A stretch of 64,000 bases of DNA from Cupriavidus basilensis (GCF_000832305.1 NZ_CP010537.1:3038001-3102000); one strand, 5' to 3'. Positions 36,344 through 46,119 are shown, numbered from the stretch's first letter. The notes: generated from the letters alone by a model not told the origin. Numbers and translations are program-made.

Positions 36344-36724
36344 TCAAGCATATTGCGCGAGGCCGTTGCCGCGGGACCAGTTCTCTTTCTCAACCTCCAC
36401 AAGGCTCACGAACACATCCTCTGGTCGGATACCGGGGCTTTCGCCGAGCAGTTCCGCAGTCCGCCCAAACAGCATCTTCTTCTGTTCTACAGTGCGGGTG
36501 TTATTCGCAGTGATCTGGATAAACACGAGCTCATCGCTACGAGCGACGCCAAGGTAAGACGCCCCATAGCGGAAGTCCGCGCCTTCATGCTGAGTAATAG
36601 TCATGAACTGATCGTCCTCGGGAACGTTGAATGTTTCACGCATCGCGCGGTAGACGCTGTCGAAGATTGCCTGTCTATGGGCTTGGGTCTTTCCGGTGCG
36701 CAGTGAGATGTGAACGAGTGGCAT
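36344..36724 (-). CDS. Tautomerase-family protein
   Basis: This 126-residue protein begins MPLVHISLRTGKTQ, leaving the catalytic Pro as residue 1 after loss of Met. It has the double-length Tautomerase_2 layout, with VYRAMRETFNVPEDDQFMTI and KKMLFGRTAELLGESPGIRP. Such enzymes tautomerise or dehalogenate small unsaturated acids. It is divergent from the LysR gene at 36808, which probably controls it. The actual substrate is unknown. Confidence 0.88.
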   Translation of the reverse strand: MPLVHISLRTGKTQAHRQAIFDSVYRAMRETFNVPEDDQFMTITQHEGADFRYGASYLGVARSDELVFIQITANNTRTVEQKKMLFGRTAELLGESPGIRPEDVFVSLVEVEKENWSRGNGLAQYA

Positions 36725-36807
36725 TGTGGGTTCTCCCCTTGTTGTGTCGCTTCATACTAATCATTCTGTTACGCTATGCATGTTTATTTCAATGATAACC
36801 ATCTGAA

Positions 36808-37665
36808 ATGACTGCTCACTCTCTCGACTTGGACTGCGTGAAAGCTTTCATCCGCATCGCAGAGCTTGGAAGCTTTACGCGGGCTGCCGAAGCAATGCAG
36901 ACGACGCAGGCCGCAATCAGCCTGAAGTTGAAGCGGCTTGAAGATAGGCTTGATTCTCGACTCATCGAGCGGACGCCCCGGTACGTTGAGCTCTCGGCGA
37001 GGGGGGCAACGTTCCTTGAGCATGCGCGCGAACTTCTGGCGGCCCATGACCGCGCTCTGGCCGCTTTTTCCAGCTCCCGGCAGCGTATTACCGTTGGCAT
37101 CAGTGATCATGTCGCGGGACCAGAACTGCCCGCATTGATTGCACGCATGAACGCGCAAGACCCCGAGTTGTTAGTCGAAATCCGGATCGGATCGTCCGGT
37201 GATCTTCTTCAAAGCTTCGACCGGCGGGAACTCGACACGGTAATCGTTCGCCTGAATGTAGGTCGGAGCGACGGAGAACTTATTGCCGAAGAAAAACTTG
37301 GCTGGTTCGCAGCGCCTGGCTGGCAGCATCGAGCAGACGAACCTCTGCCGCTTGCCACACTCGCGGAGCCATGTGGTGTGCGTGCGCTGGCCGGAAGCCT
37401 TCTCGACGCAGCGCAAGTCCCCTGGAGAGAGGTCTTTGTCGGAGGCGGCGTGGCAGCCGTCGCAGCGGCTGTCATGGCGGGATTAGGAGTCGCCGCACTG
37501 GCTCCGAGGATGCTGCCATTTGGTGCCATTGATATAGGATCGAAACTCGGCCTTCCGGAGTTGCCGCGTCTGCCCGTCCTGCTTCATACAAGGAGCAAGG
37601 ATGGCCGAACGCATGACGCGCTTGCTGCGCTTGCAGCAGCCTTCCGGAGCGCAGTACGCGCGTAG
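36808..37665 (+). CDS. LysR-type regulator
   Basis: This 285-residue regulator has the helix-turn-helix at about residues 8-65 (LDCVKAFIRIAELGSFTRAA, then TTQAAISLKLKRLEDRLDSR) and a substrate-binding-like domain. It is divergent from the tautomerase across an 83-bp gap. TTATTTCAATGATAA at 36783-36797 there is an imperfect T-N11-A site. It is the likely regulator of the tautomerase. Effector unknown. Confidence 0.87.
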   Translation: MTAHSLDLDCVKAFIRIAELGSFTRAAEAMQTTQAAISLKLKRLEDRLDSRLIERTPRYVELSARGATFLEHARELLAAHDRALAAFSSSRQRITVGISDHVAGPELPALIARMNAQDPELLVEIRIGSSGDLLQSFDRRELDTVIVRLNVGRSDGELIAEEKLGWFAAPGWQHRADEPLPLATLAEPCGVRALAGSLLDAAQVPWREVFVGGGVAAVAAAVMAGLGVAALAPRMLPFGAIDIGSKLGLPELPRLPVLLHTRSKDGRTHDALAALAAAFRSAVRA

Positions 37666-37746
37666 CCGACGCCATTCCCGCCTGCCGAGATCGTCATTCC
37701 GTGCCAAATTGCCGACAAGGTGGGCGGACAAGCCGGCCGACCGAAC

Positions 37747-37795
37747 TTGGCCGACTGCGGCCCGACGTGGGCGCCAGCACCCGCCCAACCGTGTG
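37747..37795. repeat. Dispersed repeat R3, copy a
   Basis: About 45 bp, containing GGCCGACTGCGGCCCGACGT, match 45331-45380 and in part 51375-51440. It lies in the spacer between the LysR gene and the convergent glutathione transferase gene. Confidence 0.5.
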
Positions 37796-37857
37796 TCCTA
37801 AGTCAAAACGCCAGCATGCACAGGAGCAAAGAAGCCCCTGCGGCAAGTTCGCGGGTT

Positions 37858-38766
<909 letters not shown>

Positions 38767-38824
38767 TCAAATGGAGTCGGTTATCCCGAGGCGGCGGCAA
38801 GTACTCGGCTTGTGCGCGCCAAAG

Positions 38825-39334
38825 TCAATTGGCCCGCTTTAGCACAACCTCTCCCGTGCCGCCTCCGGACGCTGCAGGAGTGGTCCACCTGAGCTCATCT
38901 CCCGAGAGGACAAACGGCCTGCGCTGCTCGACCCCATTCCAGTTCGGGAACGTGCTCGTATCTATGTGAAAGGTGATCGTTTTGTCTGCGTTTATGACGT
39001 ACGTGCCAAAGTGCGCGATCGAACCTTGCACTACGGCGCGATATTCCTCCGCACTGCCCTTCATTCGATCGTTGGATACATACTTTGGCAAGTCGCCGCG
39101 CGAATTCACCAGCGCGTAGTGACCATGACCGTCAAAGATCACAAGACCGTGTGGATTGGGCCCGTACATTGGTGTGCGGCTGCCATCCGGGCGGACAGTG
39201 TCGACCGAGACATACGTCCATGCGCCGGCCAATTGCTGGTCCAATGCCTGTTGGCCGAACGCAACGCCCGATTGCAGCGTGAGTCCCAGAAGCACCCATC
39301 GCGGAACGATGGTGAGGATGTGGATATGATTCAT
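38825..39334 (-). CDS. Secreted lipocalin-like protein
   Basis: This 169-residue protein has a signal peptide (PRWVLLGLTLQSGVAFGQ) and a lipocalin-like domain: LAGAWTYVSVDTVRPDGSRT, NPHGLVIFDGHGHYALV, and VQGSIAHFGTYVINADKTIT. GGAGGAGG precedes the ATG at 39334, one of the strongest ribosome-binding sites in the window. Proteins of this family bind small hydrophobic ligands in the periplasm; most are uncharacterised. It stands alone. Confidence 0.82.
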   Translation of the reverse strand: MNHIHILTIVPRWVLLGLTLQSGVAFGQQALDQQLAGAWTYVSVDTVRPDGSRTPMYGPNPHGLVIFDGHGHYALVNSRGDLPKYVSNDRMKGSAEEYRAVVQGSIAHFGTYVINADKTITFHIDTSTFPNWNGVEQRRPFVLSGDELRWTTPAASGGGTGEVVLKRAN

Positions 39335-39517
39335 GGACCTCCTCCTATTACGAGCTAGCAAAGCCGCCTGTACGCAAATATAGAATGTAAACAAGGCAGA
39401 AAGGGCCAATCGCTCCTGCTCGAATGCCCGGCACGCGTTCTCCTCGCGCGCGCAAGCGTGCCCGTGTGACAACCGCAGCCACTCGATAAGTACCGGTCAA
39501 TGGCAGCTATTGGGCGT

Positions 39518-39678
39518 GGATTCAACCGGTCGATGCAACACTGGACGCCGCGTGAGCAGTGGAGGTGTTGCAAATGAAACAGAGGCGCAGGATCTACTAC
39601 ACCGAGACTCAAAAGGCACTAATGTGGGAGCGGTGGCGCAAAGGTGACACGCTGTGCGCGGCGGCAACGTCTTTCTGA
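39518..39678 (+). mobile_element. Truncated IS30-family element, left end
   Basis: A 22-bp end sequence (39518-39539, containing ATTCAACCGGTCGATGCAAC) is followed by GGAGGTG and an ATG at 39574. That frame encodes MKQRRRIYYTETQKALMWER and WRKGDTL, the N terminus of IS30-family transposases. The frame then runs into unrelated sequence and stops at 39678. Only the first 110-130 bp of the element remain; the catalytic DDE part is absent. The same 22-bp end appears perfectly inverted at 43769-43790. Confidence 0.82.
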
Positions 39679-39824
39679 ACGCCGGCGTCAATGCTCTCCA
39701 GAATGGCAGTGGCCTGTTGTTTGCCAGCCCGAACATCATCACTGCACCGGTGACGCAGATCGACCTCTCTACCCACACCATGCGCAGCATGGTCGGCGGC
39801 ATCGCGGGTGCGGCGCAAGTCTGA
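39663..39824 (+). pseudogene. C-terminal fragment of an unknown gene
   Basis: A clean reading frame encodes GNVFLNAGVNALQNGSGLLF, then ASPNIITAPVTQIDLSTHTM and a stop after GGIAGAAQV. It begins exactly where the IS30 similarity ends and has no start codon. The composition is coding-like (Asn, Ser, Thr and Gly rich, as in secreted or surface proteins). It looks like the tail of a gene whose front was removed during the IS30 rearrangement. I do not recognise the family. The rest of the 890-bp gap 39335-40227 holds no other gene. Confidence 0.5.
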
Positions 39825-40227
39825 CGGTCACCATCGCCGTAGCGAGGCCTGACCGTGCGCCCGACCCGCCGGAAATACCGCCAGCCATGCCGCATTTTGT
39901 GGCGTGCGCCGTTGGCGGGGTATCTCCGACACTAGCGGACCCTTCAAAGGTAGCCCGTGTCAACGCCCGTTTTTACCCATCCCTTAACTCAGGATTCAAT
40001 TTTTTGCAGCACGAGATCATCCACTTGGCTGAGATGCTCCGCCCGAGCGTTGCCTATTCTTCAGATTAGTCCGCAAGGTTTCCGGCACGGCCCGGAAACC
40101 GATGGCGGCGGTCGCCGATGTGTGTTCTGGTCCGACGGAGACCTCGCGGCACTTTCACGGTCCAGCCGCGCGCCGTCCGCCGATTGCTGCGCCGTGACCC
40201 AATGGCCTTTGGAAATGGGAGGGTGCG

Positions 40228-40932
40228 ATGCCAGACGTCCTAGCCGGAACCATCGATGTCATCATCGACATCAACCATGACAACCACTTCGATGCCGTCA
40301 AGGCAAAGAACGCTGGGGTCAGGGCAGTTATCCACAAGGCCAGCGAGGGGGCGACCTTCCAGGATCCTACTTACAGAAAGCGGCGGGATGAGGCACTGTC
40401 TGCAGGACTGCTGTGGGGCGCATACCACTTCTCCAGCTCCCGGGACGCTATCGCGCAGGCGGACAATTTCCTGGCCGCCACGCTGTGGGGCGACCCGGCG
40501 GTAGATAATTCCATGACGCTCTTCTGCCTCGATTTCGAACCCAGTTCAAGCGGACCGGATATGACGCTAGATCAGGCCCACGAGTTCGTCGCCAGGGTGA
40601 AGGAAAAGACCGGACGCTGGCCCATGGTCTATGGCGGCAACATGCTCCGCGACGCCGTGCAGGCACATGGTGCGGACCCCATCCTCAAGAATTGCCCGCT
40701 CTGGTATGCCCGGTACCGAAGCCAGCCTGTTGGCATCCCGACGGACACCTGGCCGCACTTTATCCTCTGGCAATACACCGACGGCAAGTCTGGGCCGTTA
40801 CCCCATGCGTTTGTGGGGATGGATCCCAGCGATCGGGATTGCTATGCCGGAACCGAAGCGCAACTGAAGGCGGCATGGCCGTTTGCTGACTATTTCAAGA
40901 CAGCGCCAAGGTCGACCGACCAGAATGCCTAG
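40228..40932 (+). CDS. GH25-family lysozyme-like muramidase
   Basis: This 234-residue protein is a glycoside hydrolase family 25 domain, which cleaves the glycan of peptidoglycan. The catalytic acids are in GTIDVIIDIN and the D-x-E of FCLDFEPSSS. GLLWGAYHFSSSRDAIAQAD and FILWQYTDGKSGP are family signatures. GGGAGGG precedes the ATG. There is no signal peptide, so export would need a phage-type holin or a secretion system, neither seen here. It is followed by a lipoprotein hydrolase on the same strand after 33 bp. It lies between the two inverted IS30-type ends. Confidence 0.9.
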   Translation: MPDVLAGTIDVIIDINHDNHFDAVKAKNAGVRAVIHKASEGATFQDPTYRKRRDEALSAGLLWGAYHFSSSRDAIAQADNFLAATLWGDPAVDNSMTLFCLDFEPSSSGPDMTLDQAHEFVARVKEKTGRWPMVYGGNMLRDAVQAHGADPILKNCPLWYARYRSQPVGIPTDTWPHFILWQYTDGKSGPLPHAFVGMDPSDRDCYAGTEAQLKAAWPFADYFKTAPRSTDQNA

Positions 40933-40965
40933 GTGCCAGGAGCCTCCACACCTAGCCCAGGACAG

Positions 40966-42519
40966 ATGAAAACCGACGCCGCCAGTGCGGCACAACCCTT
41001 CGCGATGCATATCCTGCAATGGCTTTCCATAGCCTTGCTGCTAGGGGGGCTTTGTGCATGCGCGCCGAACAGCGCGTATCGCACCCATCGTGTTGACCTC
41101 AACAAGGATGCAAGCTGTCAGCGTGCAAGCGCCGATATGCACGACGACCCGCGGCAAGGGTGCGGCAGCGTGACACCGGAAAGTGTGCGAGGGCTCTATG
41201 AATTGCATTTCGTCGAGTTCGACGACCAGGGCTGGCTGTTTCCGAATACGCCCGCTTCCGCAGACGCACTGGCGACCAACCCCTCGGATCAGATCGATAG
41301 CCTGATGGATCGGCTGACGTCCCTCCTTGCCAAAGGCGAGGACCTGAGCATCGTTGTTTTTGTTCACGGTTGGAAGCACAACGCACAGGCCGACGACGCT
41401 AATGTGCGGGAATTCCGTGCTTTGCTCGAAGCCGCAGGCGCCGAGGAACGTGACCGGGCCGGACCGGGTGGCACACCGAGAAAGGTCGTGGGCGTTTATG
41501 TGGCCTGGCGAGGGAAGTCGTGGACGGTGCCCGATCCGCTGCTGAGTCTTACTTTCTGGGCGCGCAAGGAGGCCGCGCGGCGCGTCTCGATCGGATCGTC
41601 GCGCGAGCTGTTTGCACGACTGCGATCCCTCCGAACTCACTACAACGAAGCGCAGTCGGCCGGCGCGCTCCAGACGGGCGCAGCTTCCGAGAAAGCGGGC
41701 GCGCGTCCGCGCATCCGCACGCTGATGATAGGTCATAGCTTTGGTGGTCTGATCCTTTATGCCGCCATGTCCGGATCGCTGATCGAGTCGCTGGCCGCGC
41801 AGCGAGATCTGGCCGGAACGGGCAAGGGAACGGAACTGGCGGAAAGACCGGCGGACATGATCTTGCTGATCAATCCGGCCTTCGAGGCATCGCGCTACGA
41901 GGCGCTCTATCGCGTGTCGCTCAGGTATCGGCCGACACGGTTCCAGCCGCCGCTGCTGGTGTCCGTCACGTCGATCAAGGACTGGGCAACTGGAATCGCA
42001 TTTCCGATTGGCCGGTCGGTCAATACGCTCTTCGAGCGCGAGACCACCGGTGAACAGGGTACGGCCATGAAGAAGACCCCGGGCCACATCGATCATTATC
42101 TGACGCACCGGCTCTACGCTCACGCGCCCGGCGAGGCGCCGGGCAGGGACAACGCCAAGCCTGGCGACGGCGCCCGTTGTGCAGGATGGAGGTCAGAGGC
42201 GGAGCTCAAAGATTTGCACGGCGAGGAACTGGGCGAGGCAGTGCGTCAGAACAAGAAACTCGAGGCAGAAGACGCTGCTGAGTTCTTTCGCCAGAATCTC
42301 ACCCCAGGCTATCTGCTTAAGCCAAACTGGGCACGTACCTTCTGCGGCGGCAGCTTTCTGACGACGGTGGGTGGCACTGATGGGGTCGCAGCGGCGAACG
42401 CAGTGATCTGGAACGTAGAGGTGGACGGCGATGTCATCAAGAACCACGACGACGTAATGAATCCTGTGTTTCTCGCGTTCATGCGGCAGCTATATGGGGA
42501 TGTCTCCACGCATCCCTGA
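40966..42519 (+). CDS. Lipoprotein alpha/beta hydrolase
   Basis: This 517-residue protein has a lipoprotein-type signal (LQWLSIALLLGGLCAC) and an esterase/lipase-like alpha/beta hydrolase domain. VVFVHGWKHNAQADDA holds the oxyanion-hole region and MIGHSFGGLILYAAM the nucleophile Ser. A late DHY segment near residue 380 (GHIDHYLTH) may hold the catalytic His. It is preceded by the GH25 gene and probably co-transcribed. A cell-wall hydrolase next to a possible lipase suggests attack on, or remodelling of, envelopes. Whether it is a secretion effector or a lysis protein cannot be decided. Confidence 0.78.
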   Translation: MKTDAASAAQPFAMHILQWLSIALLLGGLCACAPNSAYRTHRVDLNKDASCQRASADMHDDPRQGCGSVTPESVRGLYELHFVEFDDQGWLFPNTPASADALATNPSDQIDSLMDRLTSLLAKGEDLSIVVFVHGWKHNAQADDANVREFRALLEAAGAEERDRAGPGGTPRKVVGVYVAWRGKSWTVPDPLLSLTFWARKEAARRVSIGSSRELFARLRSLRTHYNEAQSAGALQTGAASEKAGARPRIRTLMIGHSFGGLILYAAMSGSLIESLAAQRDLAGTGKGTELAERPADMILLINPAFEASRYEALYRVSLRYRPTRFQPPLLVSVTSIKDWATGIAFPIGRSVNTLFERETTGEQGTAMKKTPGHIDHYLTHRLYAHAPGEAPGRDNAKPGDGARCAGWRSEAELKDLHGEELGEAVRQNKKLEAEDAAEFFRQNLTPGYLLKPNWARTFCGGSFLTTVGGTDGVAAANAVIWNVEVDGDVIKNHDDVMNPVFLAFMRQLYGDVSTHP

Positions 42520-42728
42520 TCGCCGCTGGACCGCCGCCGAACATCAAGGTGCAACGGTCATCTAGCCAGCCTTGCCAACCGGCGCGTGATCGGCCAACCG
42601 AGACATTCGATCCTGTGCGGCGAAGCCCAGCCGCGCCCGTCAGCCTCAACGATCCACGCCGCTAGATGTTGCGTTCTTTTCGTCGGTCGATTTTGACGCT
42701 GACGAATGGCCTTTGGGAGAGATGAAAA

Positions 42729-43712
42729 ATGCGAATCTATCGGTTGTTGCTCGCTAGCATCGTTGCCTTGGGTGCTCTCCCTCCAGGGCAGGCGAACGGT
42801 GAGGTAACGGAAACGCGAACCGGCACGCACCTCATCACGCTCGGTACGCGCGGCGGGCCAATTCCCGCCAAAGACCGGGCGCAATCATCGAATCTGCTGA
42901 TCGTCGACGGGACGTATTATCTTGTAGACGCTGGCGATGGCGTGCTGCGCCGGTTGACGCAGGCAGGGGTCAATTTCCGCCAGATTGGAAAGGTATTCAT
43001 CACGCACGGCCACGATGACCACACTGCGGGGTTGGGCACACTCATGTCAGTGGCGTGGGATTTTCAGCGCCACGATCCAATCGCCGTCTACGGTCCGCCC
43101 GGGACCGCGACGCTGGTAAAAGGCGCCATTCAATATTTTACGGTGAATGCGGAAATCCGCTGGGCCGAAGGCAGGCGCACACCGCTTGCCGATGTCTTCG
43201 TCGGCCATGATGTTGTGCCAGGGCCGATTTACCAGGATAAGAACATCCAGGTAACTGCTGTCGAGAACACGCACTTCCATATCCCGGAGGGCAGCCCATA
43301 CTATGGCAAGTACAAATCCTATTCCTATCGCTTCCAGACACCCGACCGCGTAGTTGTCTTCACTGGCGACACGGGTCCCAGCGACGCGGTGACTGAGCTA
43401 GCAAGGAATGCCGATATCCTCGTGTCGGAGGTCGGCTCCAGCGAAGACGTGAAGCAGGTGTTGGTCAAGAACGGTACTTGGCAAGGAATGACAGCGGAAC
43501 AACAAACCGCATTCATGCGGCATGAAGTTGAGGAGCATCTGACGCCGGATGAGGTCGGGAGAATGGCGGCACGCGCTCATGTCAGGACGGTGGTATTAAG
43601 TCACCTATTGCCGACGGTCAACGAGCATGACGATTACCTGCGCTATGTGACCGAGGTTAAGAAATTCTTCTCCGGACAAGTGGTCGTTGCCAAGGACCTG
43701 ATGGAGTTTTGA
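42729..43712 (+). CDS. Secreted metallo-beta-lactamase-fold hydrolase
   Basis: This 327-residue protein has a signal peptide (LLLASIVALGALPPGQANG) and the metal-binding motif ITHGHDDHTAGLG. Further ligands are His and Asp in TPDRVVVFTGDTGPSD and a C-terminal LSHLLP. The tail (VVLSHLLPTVNEHDDYLRY) resembles the RNase Z/arylsulfatase-like branch rather than true beta-lactamases. GGGAGAG precedes the ATG. It is the last gene before the inverted IS30-type end at 43769. Substrate unknown. Confidence 0.86.
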   Translation: MRIYRLLLASIVALGALPPGQANGEVTETRTGTHLITLGTRGGPIPAKDRAQSSNLLIVDGTYYLVDAGDGVLRRLTQAGVNFRQIGKVFITHGHDDHTAGLGTLMSVAWDFQRHDPIAVYGPPGTATLVKGAIQYFTVNAEIRWAEGRRTPLADVFVGHDVVPGPIYQDKNIQVTAVENTHFHIPEGSPYYGKYKSYSYRFQTPDRVVVFTGDTGPSDAVTELARNADILVSEVGSSEDVKQVLVKNGTWQGMTAEQQTAFMRHEVEEHLTPDEVGRMAARAHVRTVVLSHLLPTVNEHDDYLRYVTEVKKFFSGQVVVAKDLMEF

Positions 43713-43768
43713 CCCTCATCCGGCCAACACTAGGCTTCGATACACCGGCTGAACGATTCCACCAAACC

Positions 43769-43790
43769 GTTGCATCGACCGGTTGAATCC
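43769..43790. repeat. Inverted IS30-type end, right boundary
   Basis: This 22-bp sequence is the exact reverse complement of 39518-39539. It lies 57 bp after the stop of the metallohydrolase gene. No transposase remnant is attached on this side. Together with the left end it brackets 4.2 kb containing three hydrolase genes. Confidence 0.65.
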
Positions 43791-43817
43791 GCAGGACTGA
43801 GCGGATGCCTGTGCAGC

Positions 43818-43828
43818 GGGGGGGGGGG
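43818..43828. repeat. Run of eleven G
   Basis: A homopolymer of 11 G lies about 95 bp before the probable start (43924) of the next gene. Such tracts can vary in length by slippage and change promoter spacing. Its distance here is at the upper limit for that, and sequencing error is another explanation. Confidence 0.6.
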
Positions 43829-43923
43829 ATTCCTACCAGTTATGACTTGATGCCCCTCAGCGTCTTGTGAGGTTGGATCCTGGCTTTCATACTCCTGAGC
43901 ACACTTTGCACAGGGAAGAAAGA

Positions 43924-45282
43924 ATGGACACCGCACCTCGCCACCGCGCTCGTTGGCTGCCCAAATACTGGGCAGCGGCCACGATGGCGCTCCTCACCAT
44001 GACGGGCGGAGTCGCGGCACAGTCGCTGGGGCGCGACCAAGCTAACGATCCGAAGGGGGATGGCGTCATGCAAGGCTTCCCACCGCCTCAAGCCATGCGC
44101 GTGAACAAGACCAACGCATTTGAGCGTCCGTATATGCGCTGGGCCTTCCGTCATGCCCGGGAGACCTCGCCGACGGCGGGAATTCGGCACGCTCCGACTC
44201 CAATGAATCTCCCAGAACAGCCTGTGGGGAATCTCGACGACGTGCAATTTAGCGTGGAAGGTCGGCCAGTCAAATTGGCCGACTACCTTCGGGACACCCA
44301 CACCGACGGCTTCATCGTGCTGCACAAAGGACGAATCGTTCTTGAGCGCTACCTGGATGGCTTCGGACCTGCGCAGCCGCACATCTGGGCTTCAATGACC
44401 AAATCGGTCACGGGCCTGATGGCGGCCATGCTGATCGTCGAAGGCAGACTCGACCCCGAAGCAAGGCTGGCCACCTACGTGCCCGAGTTGACCGGCAATC
44501 CGTTCGGCGATGCCACGCTAGAGAAAAACCTCGACATGGAAGTGGCTGTCGCTTACGCGCCGGCCCTTCCACCCGACCTTGGGTTGTTCGGTGCGGTTGG
44601 AATTATCCCGCGCCGCGCCGGCACGCCAGACAACATCTACGATTTTCTCAAGACAGTCTCGGCCGACACGAGGGCTGTCACGGCGGACTACTGGTTCTAT
44701 CAGAACGGATCACCGGAAGCGGTCGCCTGGGCAATGCGCCGGATCTCTGGCAAATCCTGGGCGGAACTGGCTCAGGAACGGATCTGGTCAAAGCTGGCCC
44801 AGGACGACGCTTACATCCAGGTCGATTCGCTCGGAACAGAGATGGCAAGCGGCGGTCTGAGCACGACGCTGCGCGATGCGGCCCGTTTTGCTGATGCAGT
44901 CCGGCGCGCTCATGCCGGCGACGCCAGCGCAGGCATATCTGTTCAAGCTGTCCGTGTTGCACTGCGGCCGCGCGAGAACCAGGCGGGGTTCGCCACGGGC
45001 CGGCTCGCGGCTGGCAAGCCTGGCTACGCCTACGGTGACTACTGGTACCAGGTCAACGATGGCGACGGCTCGGTCGAGGCCGGCGGCCGTTTCGGGCAGA
45101 AGATCTACATCAATCCGAGAAAGGAATTGACTGTGGTGAAATTTTCTTCGAGCCCTGATGCGGCACCTCGCAACCCTACCGCGGATACAGGAGGGAATGT
45201 AGCAGCACACAGTCGACCGCTGGAATCGTCAACGGCCTTCATCGCAGCAATCCAAGCGGTCTACGCGGCTATACCGCGCTAA
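43924..45282 (+). CDS. Beta-lactamase-family serine hydrolase
   Basis: This 452-residue protein has a signal peptide (YWAAATMALLTMTGGVAAQ) and a class C/esterase-like serine beta-lactamase domain with the S-x-x-K motif in WASMTKSVTGLM. YWFYQNGSPEA probably provides the Tyr-x-Asn element, and a late GGRFGQKIYI the third. It resembles 6-aminohexanoate-dimer hydrolases and EstB esterases more than antibiotic-degrading AmpC. The start at 43924 puts the signal peptide at the N terminus. Substrate unknown. Confidence 0.85.
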   Translation: MDTAPRHRARWLPKYWAAATMALLTMTGGVAAQSLGRDQANDPKGDGVMQGFPPPQAMRVNKTNAFERPYMRWAFRHARETSPTAGIRHAPTPMNLPEQPVGNLDDVQFSVEGRPVKLADYLRDTHTDGFIVLHKGRIVLERYLDGFGPAQPHIWASMTKSVTGLMAAMLIVEGRLDPEARLATYVPELTGNPFGDATLEKNLDMEVAVAYAPALPPDLGLFGAVGIIPRRAGTPDNIYDFLKTVSADTRAVTADYWFYQNGSPEAVAWAMRRISGKSWAELAQERIWSKLAQDDAYIQVDSLGTEMASGGLSTTLRDAARFADAVRRAHAGDASAGISVQAVRVALRPRENQAGFATGRLAAGKPGYAYGDYWYQVNDGDGSVEAGGRFGQKIYINPRKELTVVKFSSSPDAAPRNPTADTGGNVAAHSRPLESSTAFIAAIQAVYAAIPR

Positions 45283-45330
45283 ACCCGACCGAGCCTCGGT
45301 CATTGGGGTCATGAGGGACGAAAGGCCGAA

Positions 45331-45380
45331 ACCGGCCGACTGCCGCCCGACGTGGGCGGCAGCACCCGACCCTGTGCGGT
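45331..45380. repeat. Dispersed repeat R3, copy b
   Basis: ACCGGCCGACTGCCGCCCGA and the following 25 bp match 37747-37795 closely. A related piece occurs at 51375-51440. An inverted motif, GGCCGGGTTGAGCATTCAACCGGCC, lies just after it at about 45402-45430. Confidence 0.5.
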
Positions 45381-45447
45381 CTGTCGTTCGCAGAAAATTG
45401 ACCGGCCGGGTTGAGCATTCAACCGGCCGCCCAGTCCAGTCCAGAAC

Positions 45448-45636
45448 TCAGATCGAGCGCCCGCGCCAAAAACCGGCACGGGTTTCCGGCCTGATCGGAA
45501 ATTTGACGAGCAAGCCATAGCTGGCCGCATCAAGGTCTTTGGATGCCGCTGCCGTCGGCTGGGCGTGAGCGGCGGAAAAATGGCCGAAGGTCGCCATCAC
45601 GGCGAGGGACAGAGCGTAGCGCAGTGATTTCTTCAT
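45448..45636 (-). pseudogene. Truncated gene for an exported protein, possibly a quinol monooxygenase
   Basis: The minus strand encodes MKKSLRYALSLAVMATFGHF, a good signal peptide, then AQPTAAASKDLDAASYGLLV and KFPIRPETRAGF. The SYGLLVKFPIRPETRAGF segment looks like the first strand and helix of an antibiotic-biosynthesis-monooxygenase domain. The frame then stops after a few residues, inside R3-type spacer sequence, so about 90 C-terminal residues are missing. It was probably cut by the repeat-mediated rearrangement. It lies just downstream of the GlcG gene on the same strand. Confidence 0.6.
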
Positions 45637-45672
45637 CTGATGATCCATGCAAAGTGGCGGGCTTGGACCTCA

Positions 45673-46095
45673 TTACAGAAAACCTACGTTACGCAATGCC
45701 TCCTCGGCGGCCTCATGGTCCTGGGCAGAGGTGCCCCCGGATATACCGATGCCACCCACCAGACGCCCTTCGTGAAAGAGCGGTACGCCGCCGCCTACTG
45801 GCGTCAGGCGCGGATGGTGCGCCAGCGGGGCAACGGCGGGTTCGGCCATGTATTGATTCCATTGGTGCGTGGCCATGCCGAACGATGCTGCCGTCCATGC
45901 CTTGTTGATGGCGACGTCAACGGTCAGGAAAGGAGCGGCGTCCGCGCGCTCGAAAGCGCGCAGGTGGCCTCCTGCATCGGTAATGGCAATGGTCGCGGCG
46001 AAACCGCGCGCTGCACAGGCGCGACGCGCCTCCGCCAGCAAGGTTTGCGCGGCTTCCAGGCTGATCGTTGCCGTGGTGACGATGGGTGATGTCAT
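45673..46095 (-). CDS. GlcG/HbpS-family protein (DUF336)
   Basis: This 140-residue protein matches the GlcG/HbpS family: LEAAQTLLAEARRACAARGF, then AITDAGGHLRAFERADAAPF and the glycine-rich GGVPLFHEGRLVGGIGISGG. Some members bind haem or its products; the general function is unclear. It lies 24 bp after the MDR gene on the same strand and is probably in one operon with it. It has no signal peptide. Confidence 0.88.
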   Translation of the reverse strand: MTSPIVTTATISLEAAQTLLAEARRACAARGFAATIAITDAGGHLRAFERADAAPFLTVDVAINKAWTAASFGMATHQWNQYMAEPAVAPLAHHPRLTPVGGGVPLFHEGRLVGGIGISGGTSAQDHEAAEEALRNVGFL

Positions 46096-46119
46096 GGGTA
46101 GGTTCCTTGTCAGAATGGT

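Noticed and set aside
43924..45282. Antibiotic-resistance beta-lactamase
   Set aside because: The pattern around S-x-x-K and the third motif resembles esterase or 6-aminohexanoate hydrolase types; no evidence of resistance function.
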